From a virus: a stretch of 37,640 nt of DNA. A program made the position numbers and the translations under genes. The number at the start of each line of letters is the position of its first letter. Positions within the stretch are counted from its first letter, which is position 1. Below the pieces are notes generated by a model. The model had not been told where the DNA came from. It did no database searches and saw only the letters and a list, made by a program, of their open reading frames with translations. The DNA lies in IMG/VR virus record IMGVR_UViG_3300042554_001745, positions 1 to 37,640 of that record, one strand, 5' to 3'. Below, piece by piece: positions 26,342 to 33,804 of this stretch.

Positions 26342-28360
26342 TTAAAAATTAACCTCTACTATTTTATTTAAGTCCACTAATTCGTGAGATAAATGAGCGT
26401 AATTATCTTCGTATAAAGTAACTTCTAGTTCTTTTCTTATACAATCTGAATTAACTAATATCTTTTTTTCTACAAGCATTGATTCTTCTAGTATAAACAA
26501 GTTGGTTGAAAGTAATTTTTCTATATCTGTATTATACTTGAATTTATCTCCTACTATATACCAACCAGGTTTACAATTTTCTTTTATAACTAATATCAAA
26601 TAAACAACATCTGATACTATTGCTAAGGTTCTTTTACTTTTAAGAATAGAAACTATCTTAAATAAATGACCATAGCATTTACCATCAGGGTATATGAAAT
26701 CTACCGGTATATTAATTAAATCAGTTTCCGGATTAAAAGGAGTACCGGGAAATCCAGGTCCACCCGGTCCGTTAGGTCCACCCGGTCCGCCGGGCTGTCC
26801 GGGAGCGCTATCCGGATTACCTGTTCCGGGTCCGCTAGGTCCTCCGGGTTCACTAGGTCCACTAGGATTTCCGGGAGTTCCAGGTGGTATAGCTGTTCCT
26901 TCACCTTGAGGCGTATCGGGCAAATTAGCAGGAGAACCGTCCGGTTCCGTAGAGCTACCTGCGACTTCCGGAATAGGCTCTGTATTAGAATTACTAGCAC
27001 CTTCGGGAGTTCCCGGCGGTTTCATTTTGGGGAGAGCGTTGTTAGGATTAATAGAAAAACTAGGTAAGTCGACAGATGGATTACCTATTGAATTTGCAAT
27101 AGAATCGGTACCTCCGGGCATATCAGGAGATGAGGTTATAGAACCTCCTGTTTTGCCATCCATTCCCGGTATGCTATTTGTAAAGCCTGTAGGAGCTACT
27201 CTAGATAATCCGTCAGTTCCTAATTTAAAATTTGTGGGTAATGAGGGAGGTTGTGGAAATCCTTGCGAACATCCCCCACCCCAAACACCTTTGCTAGGAT
27301 TTAGAGTGTACTTAGGTCTTAATGATATAATACTAGGTAGTCGTGGGGAAACTAAAGAAGGCCCTCCAAGAGGTGATGTAGTTATACCTCCTGGTCCGGC
27401 TAATGCTTGTACTTCGCTATGTAAGCCTAAAACAAAATCTACAAGGTCATCAAAATCTACATCATGTTTATCTGTAGTTAGTCGTATTTTTGAAGCAGAT
27501 AAATACATTGTTTTTTTTGCAATCAACATCATATTATCCGTCTTTGCTTGCATTACAATTCTATCCGCATTTGTAGCTGATTGAGCTTTAGTGGAACTTG
27601 GAATACTAGACAAAGGCGAAGGACATGCTCTAACCGAAACAAATCTTGATAAAGCTTGGTCAGAAGTCCAATAAGTAGTAGAGAAATCATTAGCTGCGTC
27701 TTCTATGGCATAGGATAATGAATCTTTTATTTCTCTATTTGGTATATCTTTTACTTCATTGGGTAATGGTTTACTCGGTCCTACAGGTTTATTAGCCACT
27801 ATAGTTATTGGATTTCCTGCTTTTCCTGATTTCCATGTGGGTTGAACCTCATGTTGTGGATGAGGACCCGAACCTATACCTAATCTTATCGAAGACCCGC
27901 CTCTACCAGTGAAAGTAGTGTCACCTTCAAAGGGTTGCATAAAGTTGGCAGTATATGGTCTCTTAGGGAAAGTATTTCCAGGAGTAACAAAAGGAGGTGC
28001 CGGTTTATTATCAGATGACTTAGATCTATTAGAAGCGTGAGGTATTTGATTTATTACAGAATCATTAGTTGAATTAATAGGTAGAGGAATATAGTATAGT
28101 ACTTTATCTAAATTTGGAGCATCTGTACCATCATATCCAGTAAGCTCAAAAACAACTACATGTTCTCCTCGTAAAGGTATATTTCTAAAGTTAGTGAATA
28201 AAGGTCTAGCATAGTGAGCGCGAACATTACCTATTAAAGAATTGGGATGTAATTTAATTTTTACAGAGCCTAATGGAAGTGTTCTACCTTTTTCATCTTT
28301 TTGATTTTTACCATACGCCTTAGAGGTCTCTATCACTTCCGCCGATACTAAATAGCCCAT
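26342..28360 (-). CDS. Probable baseplate hub/spike protein (gp5-like) with collagen-like insert
   Basis: In this 672-aa protein, residues 1-~95 resemble an OB-fold hub domain ([21 protein letters not shown]). Residues 140-320 include a segment typical of gp5-like proteins ([23 protein letters not shown]). No lysozyme motif is seen, unlike T4 gp5. A Gly/Pro-rich region (about 410-545, [25 protein letters not shown]) follows, then a separate C-terminal domain of about 125 aa ([19 protein letters not shown]). The start overlaps the preceding gene by 41 bp. The hub assignment rests on the OB-like fold pattern, gp5-like segment and position next to gp25/gp6, and is moderate. The collagen-like insert is unusual for a hub. 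Confidence 0.65.
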   Translation of the reverse strand: MGYLVSAEVIETSKAYGKNQKDEKGRTLPLGSVKIKLHPNSLIGNVRAHYARPLFTNFRNIPLRGEHVVVFELTGYDGTDAPNLDKVLYYIPLPINSTNDSVINQIPHASNRSKSSDNKPAPPFVTPGNTFPKRPYTANFMQPFEGDTTFTGRGGSSIRLGIGSGPHPQHEVQPTWKSGKAGNPITIVANKPVGPSKPLPNEVKDIPNREIKDSLSYAIEDAANDFSTTYWTSDQALSRFVSVRACPSPLSSIPSSTKAQSATNADRIVMQAKTDNMMLIAKKTMYLSASKIRLTTDKHDVDFDDLVDFVLGLHSEVQALAGPGGITTSPLGGPSLVSPRLPSIISLRPKYTLNPSKGVWGGGCSQGFPQPPSLPTNFKLGTDGLSRVAPTGFTNSIPGMDGKTGGSITSSPDMPGGTDSIANSIGNPSVDLPSFSINPNNALPKMKPPGTPEGASNSNTEPIPEVAGSSTEPDGSPANLPDTPQGEGTAIPPGTPGNPSGPSEPGGPSGPGTGNPDSAPGQPGGPGGPNGPGGPGFPGTPFNPETDLINIPVDFIYPDGKCYGHLFKIVSILKSKRTLAIVSDVVYLILVIKENCKPGWYIVGDKFKYNTDIEKLLSTNLFILEESMLVEKKILVNSDCIRKELEVTLYEDNYAHLSHELVDLNKIVEVNF

Positions 28361-28772
28361 CTTCTAATTGTTTATCTATGTCTTGAAATTCATCTAATAA
28401 GTTATCTTCCGCTTTTTGTAGCATCTTTAATTCAGTCAACTCCTTTTGCGTTTCTTGAGATAACTCTTGAAGTAGCATTTCTTTTTCTTCTTCTGTTAAG
28501 TTAAAATCGCCACTTGAAATAGATGCTGCTTTACTATACATTCTTTGTACAATAGCTGCCATTTTTATAAGTTGATCGTCATTTTTAACCATCACATCAA
28601 AAAATTCTTTAACAACCGGTAGAATAACTACTGCATCATTTACACTTTGTACAACTCCATCTAATCCTTTTAATGTCTTATCTAATTCTTTTGATCTTTT
28701 TTTAGAATTGCCATAAATTTCTTTCAAGAGATTTGACATGCTAAAATCATCAAATAATTTTATATCTTCCAT
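28320..28772 (-). CDS. Helical protein of unknown function
   Basis: This 150-aa, almost entirely alpha-helical protein is strongly charged, with a coiled-coil-like C-terminal half (EEEKEMLLQELSQETQKELTELKML). No membrane segment or known motif is visible. It lies between the late sigma factor gene (1-bp gap) and the hub-like gene (41-bp overlap), so it is probably co-expressed with both. A baseplate chaperone or assembly factor (gp26/gp51-like role) is conceivable only from location and size. Confidence 0.68.
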   Translation of the reverse strand: MEDIKLFDDFSMSNLLKEIYGNSKKRSKELDKTLKGLDGVVQSVNDAVVILPVVKEFFDVMVKNDDQLIKMAAIVQRMYSKAASISSGDFNLTEEEKEMLLQELSQETQKELTELKMLQKAEDNLLDEFQDIDKQLEDGLFSIGGSDRDL

Positions 28773-28773
28773 A

Positions 28774-29454
28774 TTATTTCTTCATGTATTTATTAAATTG
28801 CAAATCAAAATCTTCTTTAAATATTTTTACTATCTTAGTGATTCTGTTTGTATTTGTCATGGGAATATTGGATCTTTCTCTTATTAATACATATAATGCT
28901 TTCTTATTAAATGCGTATAAAGATTTTCGATGCTTAAAAATGTCAATGATAGAATCTGCTATGGCTTTATCTAAATTATTTTTAAAAGTGCATCTTAATT
29001 TTTCATATAATTCTTCGGTCCATAAATTCATAAAGTCATCTAAAGAATCTTTATAATGTCTAGTGACTACTTCATTTATTATATCTCTTTCTTCATCTAT
29101 TTCCCACAATTCCGCTTCTCCGACTCTATTCTTATACCCTTTCTTATTTTCCATGATAAGATAATTTATAGCAATCCGGGTAAAAAAAGAATACGCTTTA
29201 GCCCTTTCTTCATTATATCTGTGCATTTTTATAGTCAGCATGGAAACTACTTGACAATGTAAATCCTCATACGGTAAATCAATGTACATATATTTACCCA
29301 TGTTTATTAAATTCTCAGCTAGTTTACAAAATGCAGGATATATATTTAATTCGTATAAGTTATTTTTTTCTTTTTGTGAATCTAGTTTATTATATTCTAC
29401 TATTGCATTTTGTACTGTGTCATCAAAGTACATTTTTTTCTTTAATTTTTTCAT
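28774..29454 (-). CDS. 55: Late-transcription sigma factor, gp55-like
   Basis: From ATG 29454 this is a 226-aa protein. The region IYPAFCKLAENLINMGKYMYIDLPYEDL.. and especially HRYNEERAKAYSFFTRIAIN then YLIMENKK matches sigma-70 family region 2 as found in T4-type gp55 factors. In T4, gp55 directs host RNA polymerase to late promoters. The frame also opens at ATG 29478, eight codons earlier, but that codon lies inside a terminator hairpin, so the second Met is preferred. The gene sits upstream of tail genes that carry a shared TATTTATNNTAAA motif. It is slightly longer than T4 gp55 (185 aa). The sigma call is fairly firm; the link to that motif is inferred. Confidence 0.78.
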   Translation of the reverse strand: MKKLKKKMYFDDTVQNAIVEYNKLDSQKEKNNLYELNIYPAFCKLAENLINMGKYMYIDLPYEDLHCQVVSMLTIKMHRYNEERAKAYSFFTRIAINYLIMENKKGYKNRVGEAELWEIDEERDIINEVVTRHYKDSLDDFMNLWTEELYEKLRCTFKNNLDKAIADSIIDIFKHRKSLYAFNKKALYVLIRERSNIPMTNTNRITKIVKIFKEDFDLQFNKYMKK

Positions 29455-29465
29455 ATTATATCTAT

Positions 29466-29496
29466 AAAAAAAAGCCATCTTAAAAGATGACTTTTT
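29466..29496 (-). terminator. Intrinsic terminator overlapping the upstream edge of the sigma gene
   Basis: An A-rich arm, an inverted repeat (CATCTT..AAGATG with one mismatch and flanking G-C pair) and a T-run form a stem of about 12-13 bp. On the minus strand it is followed by eight T residues, on the plus strand by five, so it could act both ways. It lies just after the small membrane-protein gene and would stop or attenuate transcripts entering the sigma gene. Confidence 0.7.
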
Positions 29497-29502
29497 GTGT
29501 TA

Positions 29503-29844
29503 CTACTTCTTATCTGCTGTAAAAAGTAAATCTAGTTCCTCTATTGTATGACTTAATTGCTTAAATACTGTTCCAACTTCATCGTCTGATTCAAATGCAC
29601 CTATTCTATCTAAGGTTCTCATTGTGTCTAGCGAATCTCTTACTCTTGATCTTATGGATAGTATTATATTAAAGTAATTATCATTTTCTTTTTCTAAATC
29701 ATTTAAGTATTTCTCTGACTCAATTAGTAATTTTTCATTTTTAGAGAAGTTTACTATGGCTATGTATAAAAGTATTATGTTTATTATTATTGATAGTATT
29801 AGCATGTTTTGTTTTTTATGAAGAAACCATTTGTCTTGCTGCAT
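29503..29844 (-). CDS. Small single-pass membrane protein with coiled coil
   Basis: This 113-aa protein has one hydrophobic segment (about 14-33, LILSIIINIILLYIAIVNF), then a charged helical region with heptad-like spacing (about 34-105). A start at the internal Met14 (29805) would remove a 29-bp overlap with the upstream gene and put the membrane segment right at the N-terminus; both starts are possible. Architecture resembles an anchored spanin-like or membrane-tethered phage protein, but no lysis genes are seen nearby and no family is recognised. It is the last gene before the terminator at 29466-29496. Confidence 0.7.
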   Translation of the reverse strand: MQQDKWFLHKKQNMLILSIIINIILLYIAIVNFSKNEKLLIESEKYLNDLEKENDNYFNIILSIRSRVRDSLDTMRTLDRIGAFESDDEVGTVFKQLSHTIEELDLLFTADKK

Positions 29845-30415
29845 CTGTAGATGCCATGATGATAGATCCTAAAGTTACTTTTTTTGTTTCTGGGATTTGT
29901 AAATATTTGGATGCTGAATCATCGTATAGCCCCGCTTGAATTTTTATTGCCACGTATTCATTGTATGATAAAGTCACATATTTTTGAAGTAAGTATAGGG
30001 ATTTATCAGAAGCTACTAAGAATTTAGCTGCATCGTTAAATTTATATCCTCTGTTTAGATTTTTTTTATGCCAGTCAGAAGTTTCCTCTACAAAGAAAGG
30101 GTCTTCGTCTACTCCGCACAACCCGATAGAATTAAACAATGAAGCTACCGTAAATTCCTCTAAATTAAAATCTAATGCAATGTCGGTAGACTTATACAAT
30201 TTACAAAGACCTAATCCAAAATTATAGGTATTAATTGAAAACTGCAACAATCCTCCTTCGTAACAATAGTTATTGTCTAAAAACATTGAAGCAGGAGCGC
30301 TTTTTAATGTAGTTTCATAGTCTGCTAGTAACTTTAGGAAGTTTTCTTTTCTTCCGCCGGCTACGCGTAAATCTAATAAATCTGTAAATTCTTTAAACAA
30401 TTCTTCCGATTTCAT
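29816..30415 (-). CDS. HD-domain family protein that has lost the metal-binding residues
   Basis: This 199-aa protein keeps the frame of a common phage HD-phosphohydrolase family: ..APAS....YEGGLL.xS, ..A.LFNSIG, ..DKSLYLLQKYVTLSYNEYVAIKI, ..L..IIMASTDAAR. The expected metal ligands are missing. The GGLLEHS position reads GGLLQFS (54-60), the L-L-H-D position reads LFNSIG (93-98) and the R/K-W-H-M-G position reads IKIQAG (157-162). It is therefore probably catalytically dead and may serve as a binding or regulatory protein. The family alignment is from memory. It starts 26 bp after the frameshifted end of the preceding membrane-protein gene. Confidence 0.62.
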   Translation of the reverse strand: MKSEELFKEFTDLLDLRVAGGRKENFLKLLADYETTLKSAPASMFLDNNYCYEGGLLQFSINTYNFGLGLCKLYKSTDIALDFNLEEFTVASLFNSIGLCGVDEDPFFVEETSDWHKKNLNRGYKFNDAAKFLVASDKSLYLLQKYVTLSYNEYVAIKIQAGLYDDSASKYLQIPETKKVTLGSIIMASTDAARQMVSS

Positions 30416-30441
30416 AAAACTTTTTTTTGTGTAACAATTTA

Positions 30442-30525
30442 TTATAAGATTTTGTTTATTTCATTCCACTCTTTTATCTGAGCTGGAGACATGTTTCTTA
30501 GCTCCGATTCAGAAAGTTTTTTTTT
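30442..30525 (-). other. A9 slippery run and out-of-frame C-terminal extension of the membrane protein
   Basis: The minus strand has nine A residues (30517-30525) near the 3' end of the membrane-protein gene. In frame zero the protein ends soon after in NFLNRS. In the -1 frame, translation continues to TAA at 30442-30444 with a typical-looking segment that includes SPAQIKEWNEINKIL, filling most of the gap before the next gene. This could be programmed -1 frameshifting, transcriptional slippage, or a one-base homopolymer error in the assembly. Confidence 0.65.
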
Positions 30526-32003
30526 ACATTAGCTTTAGGCTCTCTATAATTTCTACTTTTTGATTTATTTATAGAAGGTATTATTATAATTTCTTCTTCC
30601 GGTTCTCCTGAAGATATATCGTAATCTTCATCTATTGCCTCAAATGTAATATCTTCTACTACATCTGATTCTATTTCTTCTTGTGTAATGTTTTCAAAAC
30701 TTCCGGTAACTACTTCTTCTAATCTAACTTGTTCTGCAAGTGCTGTATCGGAATATGAGTAAACTTCATTAAAAGATCCTTTTACTATGGTCATATCTTC
30801 AAATTCATTAATAGACTCTATACTATTATTTTTTACTTTATTCTTACTTCCTGTAGGTCTTCCTCTTCTTTTTGGTTTTAGGAATGCCTTCATTGACCTC
30901 GACCATGAAAAATCACCTTGGAAGTTATTTGGATTTGTAGGAACTATTGAACCTAATGTCGGTTCTTCAATAGAACTTGTAAAATCTGAAAAAGAACTAG
31001 TGAATTTTACCTTTTCATTAAAATCATCAATATACTTTGTATCTTCTTTTGTCAAATCATCCGAGTAAAATTCTGCTAAAGGGCTTCTCTCTTTCGGTTT
31101 TTCTGGAATAGGATTCTCTTCAATATTATCAGAATCTTTTTCATCTTCTTCTAGTATTACTTTTTGTGTGAAATGATAGGCGGTTAAAAGAGCAATAGCC
31201 AAGGGGTCCGCTAAAAATACAATAACCATTAGAAACCAAAATAGTACCTTGTCTAAACTTGTATTAGTAACTTCGGAAAGGTAAATTAGAGGACCAAGTT
31301 CTACAGCTACTTCATTACTTGATTTTATTTCTATAATCTTTGTTTCGTAGCTAAATATAGAATCGGAAATGTTTGTGATGTCCACATATACTCCGTCTCT
31401 TCTGCTCTCCATTTTTCCAATGTCAGAGTTAAGACCTTCTACTTGTTGTAAATAATCCTTTCTTGTGGATGCATTTGATTTTGATGATGTCCTTCCTCTG
31501 CTATCTACATAAACATCTTTTGAATCACTCATCATTCCAGAGGATGTTGTGTTCCTTTGCAATCTTGTTTGAGCAATGTCAGAAATAATTTGCTTATATT
31601 CATTTTGCAGATCATTCTTTTTATCGATGAAGAATTTCTTTTTCTCTTCAACTAATGCAACTTCCGATTTAGATGCCATGAGCTTATTCTTATTCTCGGT
31701 ATATGCTTGAGAAAGAATGCCATAGACTCCGGAAGATGTTACAAAGATGACAAGGAATAAGAAAATTAATCCCCCCACTTTATATCCTAATGTTAGTTTA
31801 TGCCAGTATCTATGAAGGAATGATGCGATGACAAGTTTTGATATTTCTATTCCGGCGCCTAAAAGAATTATTGCCATGCCTGCTCCGGCGAAAACTTGGG
31901 CTAATCCTTTTACAGAGAAAAAACCTACAACGGAAGCTAGGAAAATAGCGCAGGTTAAAAGAAGATAAGATATTCTTTTTTGTGTTTTTAAGTCTTTGGT
32001 CAT
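30498..32003 (-). CDS. Multi-pass membrane protein with periplasm/cytoplasm coiled coil (zero-frame product)
   Basis: From ATG 32003 the zero-frame product is 501 aa. Three hydrophobic segments lie in the first about 100 residues (LLLTCAIFLASVVGFFSV, AGAGMAIILLGAGIEI, GGLIFLFLVIFVTSSGVYGI), followed by a coiled coil and a Ser-rich stretch. A fourth membrane segment (LFWFLMVIVFLADPLAIALL) precedes an acidic, disordered tail with GRPTGSK, an AT-hook-like sequence. No enzyme motif is visible. The frame also opens at TTG 32042, but a host-type promoter overlaps that start and the ATG is preferred. It is first in the leftward block, likely early, and may remodel the host membrane; function is unknown. 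The C-terminus probably continues in another frame. Confidence 0.75.
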   Translation of the reverse strand: MTKDLKTQKRISYLLLTCAIFLASVVGFFSVKGLAQVFAGAGMAIILLGAGIEISKLVIASFLHRYWHKLTLGYKVGGLIFLFLVIFVTSSGVYGILSQAYTENKNKLMASKSEVALVEEKKKFFIDKKNDLQNEYKQIISDIAQTRLQRNTTSSGMMSDSKDVYVDSRGRTSSKSNASTRKDYLQQVEGLNSDIGKMESRRDGVYVDITNISDSIFSYETKIIEIKSSNEVAVELGPLIYLSEVTNTSLDKVLFWFLMVIVFLADPLAIALLTAYHFTQKVILEEDEKDSDNIEENPIPEKPKERSPLAEFYSDDLTKEDTKYIDDFNEKVKFTSSFSDFTSSIEEPTLGSIVPTNPNNFQGDFSWSRSMKAFLKPKRRGRPTGSKNKVKNNSIESINEFEDMTIVKGSFNEVYSYSDTALAEQVRLEEVVTGSFENITQEEIESDVVEDITFEAIDEDYDISSGEPEEEIIIIPSINKSKSRNYREPKANVKKNFLNRS

Positions 32004-32016
32004 GTTATTTTTTTTA

Positions 32017-32046
32017 CAAAGGTAGTCAATTTTTTTGAACAATCAA
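32017..32046 (-). promoter_or_regulatory. Bacteroidota-type sigma promoter for the leftward block
   Basis: On the minus strand, TTG (32046-32044) is followed after 19 bases by TACCTTTG (32024-32017), fitting TTG-N17-23-TAnnTTTG described for Bacteroidota sigma-A. The predicted start is only a few bases before ATG 32003. The -7 element alone is expected by chance about once per kb in such AT-rich DNA, so the call rests on spacing and position. Confidence 0.42.
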
Positions 32047-32233
32047 CTTTTTTTGCATTTTTTTTTAGTATCTACATGTTTTTACATGAATGCTATGTAA
32101 TATAAAGAAAACAATTACATATATAATTATGTTAGATTTGCATGTTATTGATGTTATCATTTTGTTTTAAAGATATAAAAGAGCATTAAACATGAATATA
32201 CATTTAGACATGGTGCATGTTAACATAATTTTT

Positions 32234-32262
32234 TTGACAATGGTTGACTGTTGATGTATAAT
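32234..32262 (+). promoter_or_regulatory. Perfect sigma-70 consensus promoter for the rightward genes
   Basis: TTGACA (32234-32239), exactly 17 bp, then TATAAT (32257-32262): 12 of 12 consensus bases with optimal spacing. It faces the first rightward gene and would give a leader of about 170 nt. Position in the sole divergent gap makes coincidence unlikely. It suggests strong early transcription by host polymerase. Confidence 0.75.
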
Positions 32263-32299
32263 CATGAAATTTTAACATTTTATTAACATGTAGATTTTT

Positions 32300-32332
32300 G
32301 GAGGGGATGCTAAAAACAAAATCATACCCCCC
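32300..32332 (+). promoter_or_regulatory. G-run/C-run hairpin in the early leader
   Basis: GGAGGGGATG and ATCATACCCCCC can pair (GGGG-ATG with CAT-A-CCCC, one bulged A) across an A-rich loop. It lies about 30 nt into the predicted leader of the early transcript, in otherwise very AT-rich DNA. No T-run follows, so it is not a standard terminator. Regulatory or mRNA-stabilising function is possible. Confidence 0.4.
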
Positions 32333-32357
32333 AGTAAAATAAAAAAAAATTAAAAAA

Positions 32358-32390
32358 GACATGTAAAATCTATTTATAGTAAAACATGTA
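32358..32390 (+). repeat. ACATGTAA direct repeats flanking a late-promoter motif
   Basis: Two identical ACATGTAA words at 32358-32365 and 32383-32390 are 25 bp apart and flank a TATTTATNNTAAA motif. The arrangement looks like paired operator sites on one face of the helix. Related ACATG words recur across the control region. Confidence 0.4.
32370..32382 (+). promoter_or_regulatory. Candidate late promoter TATTTATNNTAAA before the rightward genes
   Basis: The plus strand reads TATTTATAGTAAA, an exact match to the motif, 56 bp before ATG 32439. Its presence next to the sigma-70 promoter would give the first rightward genes both early and late transcription. Confidence 0.45.
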
Positions 32391-32438
32391 ACAAACATTT
32401 ATTGATAATTGATTATAAATTAAAACACATTACACATT

Positions 32439-32798
32439 ATGACAACAATGATAAAAGCATTATCAGATTTTGAACACATGGGCCACATGGTATATCTAAA
32501 AAAGATATTCCCGGAAGCATTCTTTAAAATAAAATCATTTACAGTACATTTTAAAGAGAAAGAAAATTTAATACCCGTAGGAGGAGACGATGGAGAGGTT
32601 AGAGCAGAAATAACATTATGTCCATCTATAAAATGTCAATTCTACATTTATGCGAATAAAGATGTTTTTGACAATAAGGGAAACGCCCTGGTACCGTACC
32701 TTATAGATTTGGATGTAGATGAGAACAATGATGTAGAAGATTTGTTAGATAAACTAAAACAAATGCTACAGGATGAATTTAAAGAAAAAATTGAATGA
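32439..32798 (+). CDS. Hypothetical protein, first rightward (probably early) gene
   Basis: This 119-aa protein is mixed alpha/beta and acidic at its C-terminus (DLDVDENNDVEDLLDKLKQM). The core has alternating hydrophobics (AEITLCPSIKCQFYIYANKD) that suggest a small beta sheet. No family is recognised. It lies about 170 nt downstream of a perfect sigma-70 promoter and just ahead of an even more acidic protein, so it is likely expressed early in infection. Starts with MTTMIKAL; the first ATG is chosen, and no Shine-Dalgarno is visible. Confidence 0.75.
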   Translation: MTTMIKALSDFEHMGHMVYLKKIFPEAFFKIKSFTVHFKEKENLIPVGGDDGEVRAEITLCPSIKCQFYIYANKDVFDNKGNALVPYLIDLDVDENNDVEDLLDKLKQMLQDEFKEKIE

Positions 32799-33333
32799 CA
32801 CATTATCTTTCATGTCGGAGCATGATAGAGTATTGTTTCTTTACAACAACATCTTACTAAAAAATCCCGACGAAAATTTTGATTTAAATAGGGAGACATT
32901 TAACATGCTATTTTCTGCTGATCCCGAGAATTCTGACATTTTTGACAACATGTCGGGAGATGCCACTGAAGCAGATGACTTTTTTACATTCTTAGACGAC
33001 AATGAGGAGTCTTTTGATGCTTTCTCTTACTCTGATGAAGAACTAGATGGTTTTTTAGATGGGATTGATGATGAATTAGATTATATAGAGTCCGAAGATG
33101 ATGTACAAGTAGAAGTTTTAGTACATGGAAACATCTTGGTTTTGTTTTCCAATTCCGAAGATGACATAAATTCATATATCTATAATTACTGCTTTTTAGA
33201 AGGGTATATTTTCACAAAGATAGCTGATTCTGAAGTAAAAAACATAAAGTCTTTTGATGTAGTAACCGGATACAAGCATAAAACAGTTTTAAAAGTACAC
33301 GGAAAATTAGAAGATGATATATGTTACAATTAA
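32773..33333 (+). CDS. Highly acidic hypothetical protein, probably early
   Basis: This 186-aa protein has by my count about 44 Asp/Glu against 13 Lys/Arg. The acidic residues cluster at about 45-115 (ADDFFTFLDDNEESFDAFSY, DGIDDELDYIESEDD). The C-terminal part looks like a small beta/alpha domain (VEVLVHGNILVLFSN). Early, strongly acidic phage proteins sometimes mimic DNA and block host nucleases, as T7 Ocr does. That is only an analogy here. The first ATG overlaps the upstream gene by 26 bp; Met14 (32812) would leave a 13-bp gap and is an equally good start. No family is recognised. Confidence 0.75.
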   Translation: MNLKKKLNDTLSFMSEHDRVLFLYNNILLKNPDENFDLNRETFNMLFSADPENSDIFDNMSGDATEADDFFTFLDDNEESFDAFSYSDEELDGFLDGIDDELDYIESEDDVQVEVLVHGNILVLFSNSEDDINSYIYNYCFLEGYIFTKIADSEVKNIKSFDVVTGYKHKTVLKVHGKLEDDICYN

Positions 33334-33405
33334 TTTAACATAAAATGGCATATAATTTGAACATCTCAATATAGTTATTATTAGTTAACTCTTAAAATTA
33401 ATAAA

Positions 33406-33786
33406 ATGGCAAATTTTGATGATTTAGGTTACGACGAAGTGGTAGACACTATCTGCGACGTAATTGACTTAGGAAAAAATGTAAAAAACGTATTTGCTGA
33501 CGGATTCCAAGTAATTCCTGATCTTATCGCGTTGACTCCTGAATTCTTTAAAGTTCAAGAGATTATTTCTGACGCTCCCTTGGCAATCAACCAACTTAAA
33601 AATTTGAGTGTGGAAGAAGCTAAAAAGGCACACGCAGAAATTTCAAAACGTACAGGTGTAGCTCAAGACAAAGTAGTTGATACAGTTACTAAGGGCTTCG
33701 GCATTGTAGTAGAATTGTATGAAGTATTCGCTTGGAATCAGGCGAAGTTCTATGCAATCAAGACAAAAATACAGGACTTAGCTTAA
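33406..33786 (+). CDS. Unknown protein with high-expression codon use
   Basis: This 126-aa, mostly helical protein begins MANFDDLGYDEVVDTICDVI and has no membrane segment or recognised motif. Codon use differs clearly from its neighbours: GAC outnumbers GAT (8 to 4), TTC outnumbers TTT, and ATC, AAC, CGT and GGC appear where the rest of the window uses A/T-ending codons. It stands alone with its own leader and a strong terminator immediately after. Together these suggest an abundant product, perhaps a major virion or host-takeover protein, or a gene acquired from a less AT-rich source. No function can be assigned. Confidence 0.8.
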   Translation: MANFDDLGYDEVVDTICDVIDLGKNVKNVFADGFQVIPDLIALTPEFFKVQEIISDAPLAINQLKNLSVEEAKKAHAEISKRTGVAQDKVVDTVTKGFGIVVELYEVFAWNQAKFYAIKTKIQDLA

Positions 33787-33804
33787 CCTAACGACTAACT
33801 TTAC

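Larger units (their letters stand above)
32004..32438. promoter_or_regulatory. Divergent AT-rich control region between leftward and rightward genes
   Basis: This is the longest non-coding stretch in the window (435 bp) and the only divergent gene boundary. It holds promoters in both directions, a G/C-run hairpin, and many ACATG/CATGT words (about nine between 32070 and 32400). No convincing tRNA or small gene was found. It would be a reasonable place for a replication origin, but nothing specific shows one. Confidence 0.7.

Noticed and set aside
26716-27584. Frames in the Gly/Pro region of the hub gene on other frames and strand
   Set aside because: Shadows caused by low-complexity Gly/Pro codons; the 672-aa frame explains the region.
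32133-32140. TAGATTTG as a plus-strand Bacteroidota -7 element
   Set aside because: No TTG at 17-23 bp upstream; one such box is expected by chance in this AT-rich stretch.
32300-32332. G/C hairpin as a terminator
   Set aside because: No T-run follows on either strand; it also lies just downstream of a strong promoter.
32204-32398. 64-codon minus-strand frame in the control region
   Set aside because: It overlaps the leader, promoter motif and hairpin, has unremarkable composition and no supporting context.
33345-33365. TATAATTTG upstream of the 126-aa gene as promoter
   Set aside because: Spacing within the box is one base off and no upstream TTG is present; a promoter probably exists but I cannot define it.
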